This document shows positions 42,123-52,439 of a DNA stretch of 64,000 nucleotides, piece by piece. This stretch comes from Palaemon carinicauda. Taxonomy: Eukaryota > Arthropoda > Malacostraca > Decapoda > Palaemonidae. The notes beneath the pieces are model-generated. The model searched no databases, was not told the origin of the DNA, and saw nothing but the letters and a program-made list of their open reading frames with translations. The stretch lies in assembly GCF_036898095.1 (NCBI RefSeq), contig NC_090728.1:85876789-85940788 (forward strand), written 5' to 3'. The first letter of the stretch is position 1. Each line of letters opens with the position of its first letter. The translations under genes and the position numbers were made by a program.

Positions 42123-42640
42123 TTTGGGCTCAGGCCATGTCGTTCTGATGGAAGGTTCCTTTAAGTAGCTTCCTAGGGTATATTTGACTAAAGTGATATT
42201 CCCAGAGAATTTAACTTAAGGTCTCCAGAATTCTAACTCCTGGCGCGAATATCCTTAAAGTTTCCTTTAAGGATATCGCATAATATCAGGGGATGTATTC
42301 TTGACACGCCCCATGGCAATCTTCACCCCACATAGTGTTTACGCTTCGAGGGGGAAAGTGGCAAAAATAAAAGAGGAGCCGTTATTAAGGTTCCCTTCCT
42401 CCGTTACTACTTGAGTAACTAGATGGCGCCATCATTGCCGCCATGTTTATTCCTTGTAGTGTTGAGCAGGTGCTACAGATACAGTAGTTTCGGGAGGGAT
42501 CCTGCCAAGGCCTTTTCATAGAAAGGAGGGCAGGTCCATCAGGACGACATGGCTATCTCACCCAAAAATAGATTTTTCGCTTGGCTCAAAATCCGTTTTT
42601 TGGGCTCAGGCCATGTCGTCCTGATGGAAGGTTACCAGAG
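42123..42640. repeat. Left terminal repeat and internal complementary region of copy H
   Basis: GGGCTCAGGCCATGTCGT(T/C)CTGATGGAAGGTT is present as direct copies at 42126 and 42607, with an inverted partial copy at 42535..42560 (GTCCATCAGGACGACATGGC). Between the inverted and the second direct copy lies CACCCAAAAATAGATTTTTC. CTCCGTTACTACTTGAGTAA and a run of AAGG hairpins fill the rest. Confidence 0.78.
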
Positions 42641-43553
42641 CATTAATGTATCTGTGGATTTTCCAATTGTGCCTTAACCTCAAGACAATATTTCCTTGGT
42701 CACTCAGACCTTAGAGACCTATGACGTTACAGTTATGCTTCATTACTTCTAATCATGAACTATGTTAGTGCTTCTTGGCCCCTGCAGGGAAGAGTCATAC
42801 CAGACTCAGGAAAAGTCTTGAAGTTTGCATATTTTATATGAACAAACCTAGCAACAAAAAGTATACGTACAGGTCTCGCTGTATACCGAACCAGTCGAAG
42901 TTTGTATTTCCAATACGAACAAAGGTCTACATAAGCCACCGTAGCATCCTAGGTATACAGGCTTAGCTGTATACCACAACAGACAAGTTAATATCCGTGT
43001 CGGAACAAGGTATGCATTGGCAGAACAGGTTTATATACATGTAAGAACAAAGGTATTTCAGTTGTTCTCATGTTATTATGCAGAATAATGAGGAATAAAT
43101 AAGTAATGCTCGTACATATCTTTATTTATACAGATTTGGGGCGAAATAAGATGCAAATACCAATCAGTTATTTATTGGCAGTCAATAAATAGTAATTCAG
43201 CATACATTTCATAATAACACAAAAATGCAAGTGAATAGTAAGAAATATAGAGAATGCAGCCCAGACCAGAAATACTTGTTTCACCTGAGAGGAATAAATC
43301 GTTAATGCCACCAAATTGAAAATTTAATAATTTTCTAATACATTTCTGTGAATGACTGTCTTTTTACACTATAAAAACACACAGCACGAGTGTTAAGTCT
43401 ATGTTTCTTCACCTTTAATCACTGGAACAGTCCATAATGTTCCACTTACCATGTTGCACTGCAAGGTGTCAACATGTGCACCCTATACAATATAGTCCCA
43501 ATCAATTCACTGTTCCTCGCAGCATTAAGTGAAAGGTTTTAGCACACTACCTG
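42641..43553. other. Non-coding 3' region of copy H
   Basis: Downstream of the recombinase on the minus strand. It contains repeated TATACC/GGTATAC motifs (42880, 42952, 42973) and otherwise AT-rich sequence. No gene was recognised. Confidence 0.5.
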
Positions 43554-43554
43554 C

Positions 43555-44678
43555 TGCCACCACGTACCTTTTTAATTCTTGCACTTTCTTCGCGTAGTGT
43601 TTGAAAAACACTCTGGATGACTTCCATCCGGTATATGACCGAAGACGCTTGAAATCCATGTACAGTATTAGAAAAAATTCAATGACGAAGCAATTTTCCT
43701 AGGATCGTGACCTGCGGGTGTACTGTCAGGATCCGCTCTGCGAATGAAGTAGGTGATCTTCGCCCTCAGTTGTTTCAGGGACTAGTTTGAGCCTGATGTT
43801 TCTCCTTTAAAGAGCTGTCCTCCCCTGAAGTTTGAAGTTCTACGAAGATAGACCTTTAGACATTCTACAGGACACAGCGAGACATCTTCCTTCAGAGGGC
43901 AGATTCTCCAGAGACCCCACTTCCTGGTAGGTAGCTCGTTCTTGGCGAGAAACATTGGGTCATGAAAGAGATTCAGTTCTCCCACTTCTGTGAACTGAAT
44001 ATGGCCCTCTTCCCAAGAAAGGGCCACTATTTCACTAACTCTAGCCCCCGAGGCTAGAGCAAACAAGAATATAACCTTTTGAGTCAAATCTTTCAGAGAG
44101 CAGTCCTCATTGTCCAACGTTGAGGCAAAGTGTAGAACCTTATCCAAGGACCATGAGATAGGCTTTGGAGGTGCTGCAGGCCTAAGTCTAGCACAGGCCT
44201 TAGGAATCTTGTAAAAAATTTCATTAGAGAAGTCTACTTGGAAGGCGTAAAGCAAAGGTCTGATCAAGGCAGATTTAGGCCTACACGTTATCGTGGTGGC
44301 TGCTATACCTTGTTCATGATGGTGAATAAAGAAGGACAGGGATGGAGATGATCTGCGAGCCTTATCCAACGTTGATCTTCTGCTAGGATCTAGACTCCTA
44401 ACCGACGAACTCAACGAGGATTCCCAAGGAATCCTAGGGGTCGCTTTGACTGGAGCAGTCGGAGGTTGTGGCGGTGGAGGACCCACACCCAGAGACTTTT
44501 GCAGGGCAGAAAGAAAAGTACTCACCCAAGCAGGAAGCTCAGCACCTCTAGATAAGTCCTGGGCTTCTCTTGGAGGTCTAGGAGAACATCCCCTGGAAGG
44601 ATCTCTATAAGAAGCCTTAGTCGAAGCAGGGGAGAGTCTCTGTGGCAAACACATTCCTTTGATGTACGAGAAGGACAA
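43555..44678 (-). pseudogene. Gag-recombinase chimeric frame of DIRS copy H
   Basis: The open stretch 43782..44678 encodes about 130 residues of gag type (GAELPAWVSTFLSALQKSLG, a Pro-rich linker) that passes without a stop into a tyrosine recombinase (LSFFIHHHEQGIAATTI, KDLTQKVIFLFALASGARVS, FLAKNELPTRKWGLW, CLKVYLRRTSNFRGGQLFKG). After TAG at 43782..43784 the recombinase continues: RAKITYFIRRADPDS, the HxxR block AGHDPRKIASSL, then (frameshifted) MDFKRLRSYTGWKSSRVFFK and HYAKKVQELK. Arg, His-x-x-Arg and Tyr are all recognisable. The RT/RNase H expected between gag and recombinase is deleted. The start is uncertain; the frame also exists upstream only in fragments. Confidence 0.75.
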
Positions 44679-44679
44679 T

Positions 44680-46560
44680 CTGGATTATTAGGAACATCTA
44701 CGAACCTATTAGGCGGCTCCTTAAAACCATCTGGATAGGGTATCAGCCTGCCGCTGGAGGTGGTAGAAGCTGGAGGTGGTAGAAGCTGGAGGCGGAGGCA
44801 AAGGTGTTGGTACCGCCCTTGCTTGCGGTTCCGACACATCTGCTTGTGAAATGTTCGTGGATATCGTTGATTTGCTTGCGAAATCGCAAGTTTGATGAGC
44901 AGAAGTGCTTGCAACAGGAGCACTAGGAGCCACACTAGAAGAAGAAGGTCTAACGCCTCCCTGATGCTGCAGAGAGGCCCCTGCATCCGACTAAGTTGGC
45001 AAAGAAGGCCTCTGAGTAGGAACAACCCTGAGCGTTGGAAAACACATCACAGCAGGACGCGTTTCAGAGCGTCGCATTGGCGAGCGCTTGGCTAATACTC
45101 CCCAGGCGGTGAAAAGCAATGGGGGTTTAGCCGGACACCTGTCTGAGGGATGGTCCTTCTGATGAGCTGATTCGGTCCGAGATCATTTAGGTGACGGTTA
45201 GGTTGAGGGGTTACATGCTGATGGACTGTGCGAATGCCTACCTTTACCTTTAGACAAGGAATGTCTAGACCTTTATCATGAATGCGTGGCTCACTATTGT
45301 GAAAGGGAGTGTCTAGCTCTCATTCGAGACGGCGTGAGCGTCGGGACTGCCTAGCTCGTGAACATGAGCGTCAGCTTCGCGAACGTGAACATGGTTTTTG
45401 TGAACGGTGCCCTCGCGAGCTTGAACGCCACCATCATGAATGGGAGCCCCATCCTTGCGAGCGTCTAGACCTAGGACTAGACTGTACTTGTAATCATGCA
45501 GAGTGCGATCGCGAGACTTCTCCTCGTGCAGAGGAACGCCTCCGAAGAAAGCGTTGATAATGGAGGTCTCGTGAGCACGAATCTCTAGAGCATGAATGCC
45601 TTCCACAAGAAGAGCGTTCGGATCGTGATGACCAACAATCCATCAGATCTTCCGATCGTTGCGAACGGCATTCAAGGAAAGTGTATCCAGAAGGGCAAGA
45701 CGACGTCGATGCTCGTCTTTCCGCGCTGCTGGTGGTAGGAGCGCTGGTCCCAGGAAGATCAAAACCTGCAACCAGCATGTTCCTATAAGAAGAAAACAAA
45801 GGTTGGAGGTTACAGGATGACGAGGTCCCAGGATGGCGAGTGGCGTTGTCGTCAGCAGGAGGCCGTTGAAGAGGAGAACGCGAGCAATCAGCTCGTCAGT
45901 GCATGGAAGGTCCAGGAGAAGGCGAAAAATGGACTTTGCACAGTTCCAGAGCATGAGATGTTGATGGCTCTGGAGAAGGGTCCTTCCTCACACCGCGCCG
46001 AAGGAGATGCAGTTCTTCCTTCGAACGGCGTCAATGACCTTAGATGTCAGGATGCCTGAAAACTTTAAATCAATCAATCAATCAATCTTCCTTCGAAGGG
46101 GGTTCTGAAATCCATAAGGTTAGCCACACCTGCAGAACGTCTGAAAGGGCGAATGGCTCCCCGGCGGCTGGAAGTGAAGTTGCTTCTCTAGGGGAAGCAA
46201 TATCCCTCCTCTACCCCCGGGGGTTGCCAAGGAGTTAGTCAGTCTGCGCTCCTAATCGATAGTCCCCCAGAAGAGCGCGAGCGAGAAGGAGCTTTTCAAA
46301 GAGATTTGGGGGTGCCAGACGAAGAAGATCGAGCTTTCCTCGCCCCTGAGGGAGAAAGATCACGCTTGGCCTTCTTCCTATGCCACCCAAATTTCTCCCA
46401 TTGGGAGGCAGGGCACTCCCTACACTCTGCACAGGACAAACCCTGCTCGCAACATTACCCTCTGCACGAAAGACAGAGAGTGTGGGTCAGTCTCCAAAAG
46501 GTTCGCATGAAGGTCATCAAAGAAAAAAACATGCACACCTGAAATGAAAAAGAATATCAA
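44680..46560 (-). pseudogene. Gag-like gene of DIRS copy H
   Basis: The N-terminal Cys-rich module lies near 46390-46510 (ETDPHS, CLSCRG, CAECRE, SQWEKFG) but is frameshifted. A splice-acceptor-like TTTCATTTCAG precedes it near 46541. Downstream come NMLVAGFDLPGTSAPTTSSA (45740-45790), a Ser/Arg-rich part, and a Pro/Ser-rich part near 44720-45030. It matches the fragment at 14390..15520. The gene is broken into several frames. Confidence 0.65.
46014..46097. mobile_element. 60-bp retroposed tail with (AATC)n and a 12-bp target duplication
   Basis: TCTTCCTTCGAA stands at 46014..46025 and again at 46086..46097. The 60 bp between ends GATGCCTGAAAACTTTAAAT then (CAAT)n. The paralogous fragment at about 14838 has only one TCTTCCTTCGAA, so it shows the empty site. 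A very short, 5'-truncated retroinsertion, probably the 3' end of an RTE-type LINE or dependent SINE. Confidence 0.85.
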
Positions 46561-46689
46561 AAAGTCCAATGACATTCTGGGGAAAGAGAGGTCACGTCTG
46601 ATCTCTACCGAGCCATAAGAAAAAGTGGCGTACCTCACTACTGTGAGAGTATATATAGAGGTGGGCTTGTTATTATGGAAACAACCGAG

Positions 46690-48032
46690 TACTTTGCCTG
46701 GAGACTGAAGCTGTGGAGCATCTAAGGTGTCCAGCCATCTGCTTCACAACTTCTTGTAAAAAGCCTCTCTGTGCAAGAAGGTGCTGGACAGTCTCCAGGC
46801 ATGAAGTCGAAGCAAAGCTACGTCTTTGTCGTAGATTTTTGCATTTGGCTGTTTGAGTAGGTTGTGTCGTGAAGGGAGTTCTCGAGGGATCTTCTTGAGG
46901 AGTTGCAAAAGGTCCGAAATAAACTATTCTGCATGATGCCATAGCGGAGGTGGAGTTTTCCCAAGCGCTACCTCTCCCAAGGGGGAGGTTGGTTCACCCA
47001 AAGGAAAACTACGTTTACAGCAACACTGCCTCGGCCCTTGGAGAAGTGTCATCGCAACATTTCCGCAGCCCACTAGCGGTCTTCTTTCGAGAGGGAGAGA
47101 CATGTTCCCACAAAGGAGAACTCTGCCTTAGACTCTGTTCCTCAACCGCCCCTTTGGCGTCGGCCTCAGGAGACCAGAAGTCAGATCGACGGGCTGCAGC
47201 GCCTACGCCCACAGAAGGAAGATCAACTTCTGCAGAGGAAGGAGATGACCGCCCCCTCTCCGCTCCCAACTGAAGGAAATCAAAAGAGAACGTCCTTCAA
47301 AAGGGGACCATCAACGCCCAAGGATGGCCAAAAAGATATGATGTCAGAAATAAAGCAGACGCTCCCTGGGAGAAGGGGCGGAGCAGACTCACTAGGGGAG
47401 GTAGCGCCGCCACCTTGCCCACAAGGTTGACCAGGAATAACCCGGTCTGTGCTGCTACTCGGACGATCCCAGGAAGGAATCGGCAGAGGAGCACCTTCGG
47501 AAAGAGATTGGGGGGGTAAAAGAGGAAGACCGCAGCTTCTTCAACTTTGAGGAACACCCCAAAGGAGAAGAATCACGCTTGGCCTTCTTCTTCTTCTGTC
47601 GACCAAACCTCTCCCACTGAGAGGCAGACCACTCCGTACACTCACCACAAGTGTCGTCCCCGGCAAAGTGGACACAGCAGTTAAGGAGCCGTCTCTACGG
47701 AAGACATGAAGGTACTGCAGGAGTGGCCTTCACGACCAGGACAAGTACACATGGGACTACCAAACACACACAATCTGAGAAAAAAAAAAAAAAAAAAGCA
47801 AGTCAAAGCAGGAGAGAGCAACAGTGTGTCTGTTCTCTACCGAGCCAGAAAGCAAAGTGGTCGCTCAGCCCAGGTGTGTGAGTGAGCGGGATAGCTGCAT
47901 TACCCTCACCCCTACCCGCTAACTAGCTGTTGAGGTAGTTATCCCTCACCAAAATTATCACGGTTCGTCTTTCAGCTCCGCCGAAGTAACCGTATAAATA
48001 GCGAAGAGTTTGTATTAGTGCAGAAACAAATC
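46690..48032 (-). mobile_element. DIRS fragment F (family 2): recombinase/RNase H junction plus gag and right end
   Basis: 46690..46945 matches the recombinase/RNase H junction of copies E and G (GCATGAAGTCGAAGCAAAGC, TTGTGTCGTGAAGGGAGTT). From about 46950 gag follows directly, so RT is deleted. The right end (TTTCAGCTCCGCCGAAGTAA, CGTATAAATAGCGAAGAGTT to about 48032) is the complement of the second half of the family-2 internal complementary region. It ends 26 bp from the donor of the host exon. Confidence 0.78.
46950..47790 (-). pseudogene. Gag-like gene of DIRS fragment F
   Basis: The N-terminal Cys-rich module lies at about 47590-47750: CTCPGREGHSCSTFMS, then CPLCRG, then (frameshifted) DTCGECTEWSASQWERFG and a Lys-rich stretch. 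Further 3' on the minus strand are GAERGRSSPSSAEVDLPS and similar Ser/Pro/Ala-rich sequence. A stop and a frameshift lie inside the module. An 18-bp A run at 47780-47797 (coding-strand T tract) precedes it and could be the polypyrimidine tract of the acceptor seen in other copies. Confidence 0.65.
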
Positions 48033-48058
48033 TACAATCAAGAGTACATAGTAAATAC

Positions 48059-48524
48059 CTTGCATATCATGTTGGGGTTGCATCATATGTGCTGGCCCTG
48101 ACTGGTCCATGACCTGAGGCCGCGGAAGAAAATCTTCAGAGAGAGGGTCAACAGTCTCCACATCCACATCAAAGTTCTCATCTTCCTTCAACTCTACCTC
48201 AGGTACTAATGCTTCACTACGTGGTGCTGGGGAGCTCACCTGACTGGCCCCACTTGTCTCACTTTCACTACCCCCTTCACTAGCATCACTATCACTCTCG
48301 CTGTTGTCCTTGTTATCATATGACTTATTGATATCTTTATTCTTCTTTTCAACTCTAGGTACTGCAGCATCTGCAATTTCCCGTTTTATCTTCACTACTC
48401 CACTATTTCCATTTTCTGGTTTACCAAATTTACACTGAAGGAAAATATTCATAGCCTCAAATCTATTGCCTTGAGCAATTAAATCTTTTATGTGCTGCTT
48501 ATCAATTCCGGCCATATCTTTCAT
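48059..48524 (-). CDS. Host gene exon 1: acidic, Ser-rich N-terminus of an unrecognised protein
   Basis: It opens with ATG 48524 (A at -3); a second in-frame ATG lies three codons later with G at +4. The 155 codons read MKDMAGIDKQHIKDLIAQGN (possibly a short helical motif), FEAMNIFLQCKFGKPENGN, a SUMO-like site VKIKRE, a Lys-rich patch, an acidic Ser/Asp/Glu stretch (NSESDSDASEGGSESETSG) and VDPLSEDFLPRP. The donor is ATGCAAG|GTATTT in phase 1, matching the phase of the exon at 15719..16032. Composition suggests a nuclear regulatory protein; no known domain is visible and I do not name it. Codon use and lack of stops contrast with the surrounding decayed elements. An upstream non-coding exon is possible. 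Confidence 0.78.
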
Positions 48525-48944
48525 TCTTCCATTAAGTATTAAACACTAAGGACTTTACTTAAAGTAAACTACTGATTATTCTGTTGGGCTTACAGACTAT
48601 TTCTAAATTCGCATCTCCACTGCTCTACGAAATAAAATGTCTTTTGCTATAATAATGTCGGTGATAACAGAAGAAATCACAAAGCCAGAAGTATGTAAAC
48701 TTTGAAAGATTCATGGCAAATTTAAATTAGCAACATTTTTTAAATAAATTTTTACTGGCACTGATGAAAATTTCACTCAAATTCTAACCACATCCATTTC
48801 TTTCCTAATAATCATCTGCAAAAGAAAAAAAAAGGCACATGAAAATAAATTACTCTTATGCTTCAATATGAAACAAAACTGCACAAATAAGAAACAGTGT
48901 ATTTTATGAGTACTGTAATTTCTAAACCATTTTAATGTAGACAG
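48525..48944. other. Sequence upstream of host exon 1
   Basis: AT-rich. A short upstream ATG (about 48538) on the minus strand with an early stop precedes the main start. No clear TATA box or splice acceptor could be fixed; promoter or 5' intron are both possible. Confidence 0.4.
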
Positions 48945-49295
48945 AATATGACAAATTCGGAGATAATTTGTATTTTTCCCAACCATACAAACCTTAGCTA
49001 TTTACATAGGGTTTACTTTCGGCGTAGCTGAAATTGATTTTAACGAGGGTTTACTACCCCCGCGCTAGTTAGCAGGGGTAGGGGAGGGGTAGCTTGCTAC
49101 CCCTCCCCCCTCACACACCGGTGAAATGTCTCACCTCACTTAGAGGTAGGACTTGACTTGGGGGACAGGGCTGGCGGGCAAATATGTGTAAATAGCTAAG
49201 GTTTGTATGGTTAGGAATTATCTACGAATTTGTCATTTGTTCCGTAACCAAAATACAAACCATGCTATTTACATAGGGTGACTTACCCCTTAGGA
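48945..49295. repeat. Left terminal repeat and internal complementary region of element G
   Basis: Outer end TTCGGAGATAATTTGTATTT, an inner dyad (GGGGTAGC, GCTACCCC near 49085), then GTAAATAGCTAAGGTTTGTA (the complement of the left end) joined to TTTGTCATTTGTTCCGTAAC and CCATGCTATTTACATAGGG (the complement of the right end). Copies E and J have the same plan. Confidence 0.8.
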
Positions 49296-49712
49296 AGGGT
49301 GGAAAGTCCCCAGCTTTGGCTTACCCGGGGACACAGAATCTGAGTGAGTCGCACTCGAGAAAAGGAGTCCCTGCACCTCACAAGTTCCTTGCTCTGCAAG
49401 GGAATGTGTGGCCTACATAAGCTTGTGTGTGAAGGAAGAAAGTGTGACTCGTCCTAGGCAGTTGACCTGGAGTTCTTAGACGGAACTCTGGGTTAGGACG
49501 TTCCCAATACCAACTCGTCAGGGCATGGGGGACGCGACAGTATTATCTCAATACTCGGAACACAAGGAAGCATGGTTTACATGCAGAGGTTTGAAGTCAG
49601 CTATGCAGAGACCAGGATGCTGCTTTCCCCAGGAGAGGGGAGGATGAAGAAAGAAGTAAGGGCCAGACATACTTCTTCCGTTCATGCAGTCTAAAACCTG
49701 GTAACAATGCCC

Positions 49713-50660
49713 TCAACCTTCTGCTACCTCTCCAAAAAGGAGCCTGAGGTTAGACCAGCTGTTGTGTAGCCACCACAGGGCGATAGAAACGTATCGATAC
49801 CCCTGTGGGCCACGTCCTGCAGGAAGTGGGCTGCGAAGGTTGCTAGACGCTTCCAGACCCCAGTTTGTAGCACCTGCGTCACAGAGTAGTCCCTCTTGAA
49901 GGCCAGGGACGTTGCGATGTATCCGACATTGTGGGCTGTAGGGCGACGTGACGGGGGAGGGTCTGGATTCAGGTCGAGATGAATGCCCTTGAATCCGGGC
50001 TGAAAAGGCATACTTGGTAACCCTCCCTTGCGTTCTTCCTGTGCTCCCAAACCGGGCTTGCACGTGAGGACGAACTGCAGCTATTCTTAAAGATAACCCC
50101 TCGGTTCCTTACTGGCAAGAAGGAGAAGGTCTGGGTTATCTGTTACAGAACGGAGACTCGAAATCTTGAAGGAGTCAAACCGAAGGTCCGGGACTCCAAG
50201 ATTCTGAGTCTACAAACCAACTCGGGAACAAACCTGAATGTTACCTTCCCCTATCCTCTTGAAAGGGCGGAGTCGTACGAGACCATGAAGATTGCTTACA
50301 CACTTGGCCGAGGCCAGAGCGAGCAGGAGCACCGTCTTCCAAGACGGGCGACGATTAGAGGCCTGACGTAATGGTTCGCAAGATCTCTTAAGGGTCTTAA
50401 GAGCCCGAACCATGCTCCATGGAGGAGGTCTCACTCCGACTGGGGGCAGGTACGTTCGTAGCTTCGCATGAGCGAAGAAAAATCCAGTGGGGAGGAAAAA
50501 GTCTATTCCTTTCAGCCTGAAGGCCAGGGTAAGGCTGAGCGATAGGCTTCACTGCCGAGAGCGGAAAATGAGTTTCCTCCCGCCGATAAACAATAACTCC
50601 GTTATTGCTGGAGTAGAGGCATCAAGGGGAGAGGTACCTCTCCCACGACACCAACCACAG
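49713..50660 (-). pseudogene. Tyrosine recombinase of element G
   Basis: Pieces: MRPPPWSMVRALKTLKR, SWKTVLLLALASAKCVSNLH (the catalytic Arg of AKRVS is Cys), PTAHNVGYIATSLAFKRDYS (HxxR has become HxxG), VWKRLATFAAHFLQDVAHRG (the Tyr position reads His, AAHF). Stops lie between the pieces. Three catalytic positions are altered, so this copy has long been unable to integrate. Confidence 0.75.
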
Positions 50661-50689
50661 AAGACTCTCTACTTCGCCTGGTAGACCCC

Positions 50690-52420
50690 TGCAGATGACT
50701 ATCGCAGGTGACGCGACCTCCGCTCCGTGACTGTTGCGGGGTGCCTCTTTGTGAGGAGGTGTCGTATAGTCTCCAGGCGTGAAGCCGAAGCGATGCTACG
50801 GCTTGTGATAGATGTTGCAGTGTGGTCGTTTGAGTAGCCTGTGTCGTGGAAGAAGCTCTCCCGGGAGTTCCACCAGGGGATGCAGAAGGTCCGGAAACCG
50901 TTCTGCGTAAAGTCGCAGCGGAGCTCTCAGGGTCATCGATAGGTTGACTGACAATCTGGTCTCGTTGAGACCCCTTCTCAACAGACAAAAATTGTGGGAA
51001 GACGTAGGCGTCGATGCTGTCCCACCGTCACAGGAAGGTATCGTGCCAAAGAGTCTTGGGGTCTGAGACTAGGGGGTAGTACAGCGGCAGCTTGAAGTTC
51101 CAGGCTGTCGTGATCAGGTCCTCCAGGCCAGGACTTTGCTGATTACTAGAGGCCAAAGATCCCCAGGTACTCTCTATCTGTGAGTCTCTGCTCAGATTGT
51201 CGGAGAGAACATTCCTCTGCCCGGAATGAGCGAGCCGATAGTGGTATTGAGTGGACTTCGGTTCATCTCAGTATCTCTACTGCAAGATGTGAAAGTATGA
51301 AAATGTACCTCCCTGCTAGTTGAAATACGCCAGTACCATGGAGATGTCGCGCACGGAGCGACTCGGCAGGATCTGTTGGATCTGTTGAAGGGCCAGACTA
51401 CAGCCTCTAAGCCTAGCTGAATGATGTGGAGGTACCCTTCAGGTCCCGACCATAGGCCCGAACCAGAACATGGGCGCCCCCCACCCCCCCTTTTCTTTGA
51501 CGAGTCTGAGAACAGCATCAAATGCAGGGGAAGGACGAGAAGATCCACTCCCATGCAAGAGGTATACGTAGGTCAACCCCCATTGCAGGTCTAATCGTTC
51601 CGCCAGTCCCATAGGGGCCAGAAAGTCTGGTTAATCATTGCTTTGATTCCACCAGAACTTGGGCCGCCTAACCGGGAACTTATCCTGAGGCGACCGTTCA
51701 GGACTTAGACGGGTCAAGGAGGAAAGGAGACCCAAGAAACGTACCAAGATAGGGCTGAAAGATCTCCTTGTCTGAGGAAAGGTTCTGCGACTCTCCTCAG
51801 CCTTGCCACAGTCAAGTGATGGGAAGGCTTGGAGAAGGAGTCAATATCATGGCTAGATATCCCAGATGTTGAGGTAGAAGCAGAGAAGGCTCCTTGCGAA
51901 TTACCATGATCCCTAGATCTTGGTAAAGTCCCAGAAGCTTGTCTCGGTGTCGAAGAAGGTCGATTCCGAGACTACCGGAGTTAGCCAGACCTCCAGAAAG
52001 CGAAGGATAGCAGGGAGAGTTCTCTGGTAAAAACCTGCGATGCTGCGGCGGGATCGCAACACAGCATCTTAAACTGGAACATCTATAGTCTAAGCTGAAT
52101 TCCAAGTGCTTCCTGGAAGACGGATGGAATGGGACCTGGAAGTACCCGTCCTTCCGATCCAGGGCATATGGAGTCTAGTGGTCTCGCTACCAGTCTGATC
52201 GATTCTGCTGTTCCACGCTGGACGAAGTTTGTTCGACAAACTTCATCAGAGCTGAGTGGTCGATGACGGAACTCCCGTCTCAGATGCTTTCCCTACAAGA
52301 AAGGATCGACTGAAGAAGCTGGGGGGGAAGCCATCGACGACCCTATGGAGGACATTCTTCTAGAGCATGGCTCCTTCTGCCCGAAGGGCAAACCTCTTGC
52401 CGATCCCATGGCATAGAAGC
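50690..52420 (-). pseudogene. Reverse transcriptase/RNase H of element G
   Basis: RT: ALDRKDGYFQVPFHPSSRKH (52100-52170), the PPQHRRFLPENSPCYPS region, then GIDLLRHRDKLLGLYQDLGI (51880-51960). RNase H and the region after it are visible only as short blocks shared with copy J (LDVLPLHLMLFSDSSKKR near 51500 contains FSDSSKKR). The frames are broken many times. A poly-C-rich site (51476..51490) recurs in copy J and in E2. Confidence 0.68.
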
Positions 52421-52439
52421 TCAGCGACACTGGATTCGC

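Larger units (their letters stand above)
42123..46665 (-). mobile_element. DIRS-type retrotransposon copy H (family 3), RT deleted, right end truncated
   Basis: The left end TTGGGCTCAGGCCATGTCGT recurs at 42600 (TTTGGGCTCAGGCCATGTCG), and an inverted version, TCCATCAGGACGACATGGC, lies at 42537. This is the family-3 equivalent of terminal repeat plus internal complementary region. The minus-strand genes are gag (46560-44450) and recombinase (44450-43555), with no RT or RNase H between them. The right boundary near 46665 is where family-2 sequence starts. Confidence 0.8.
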
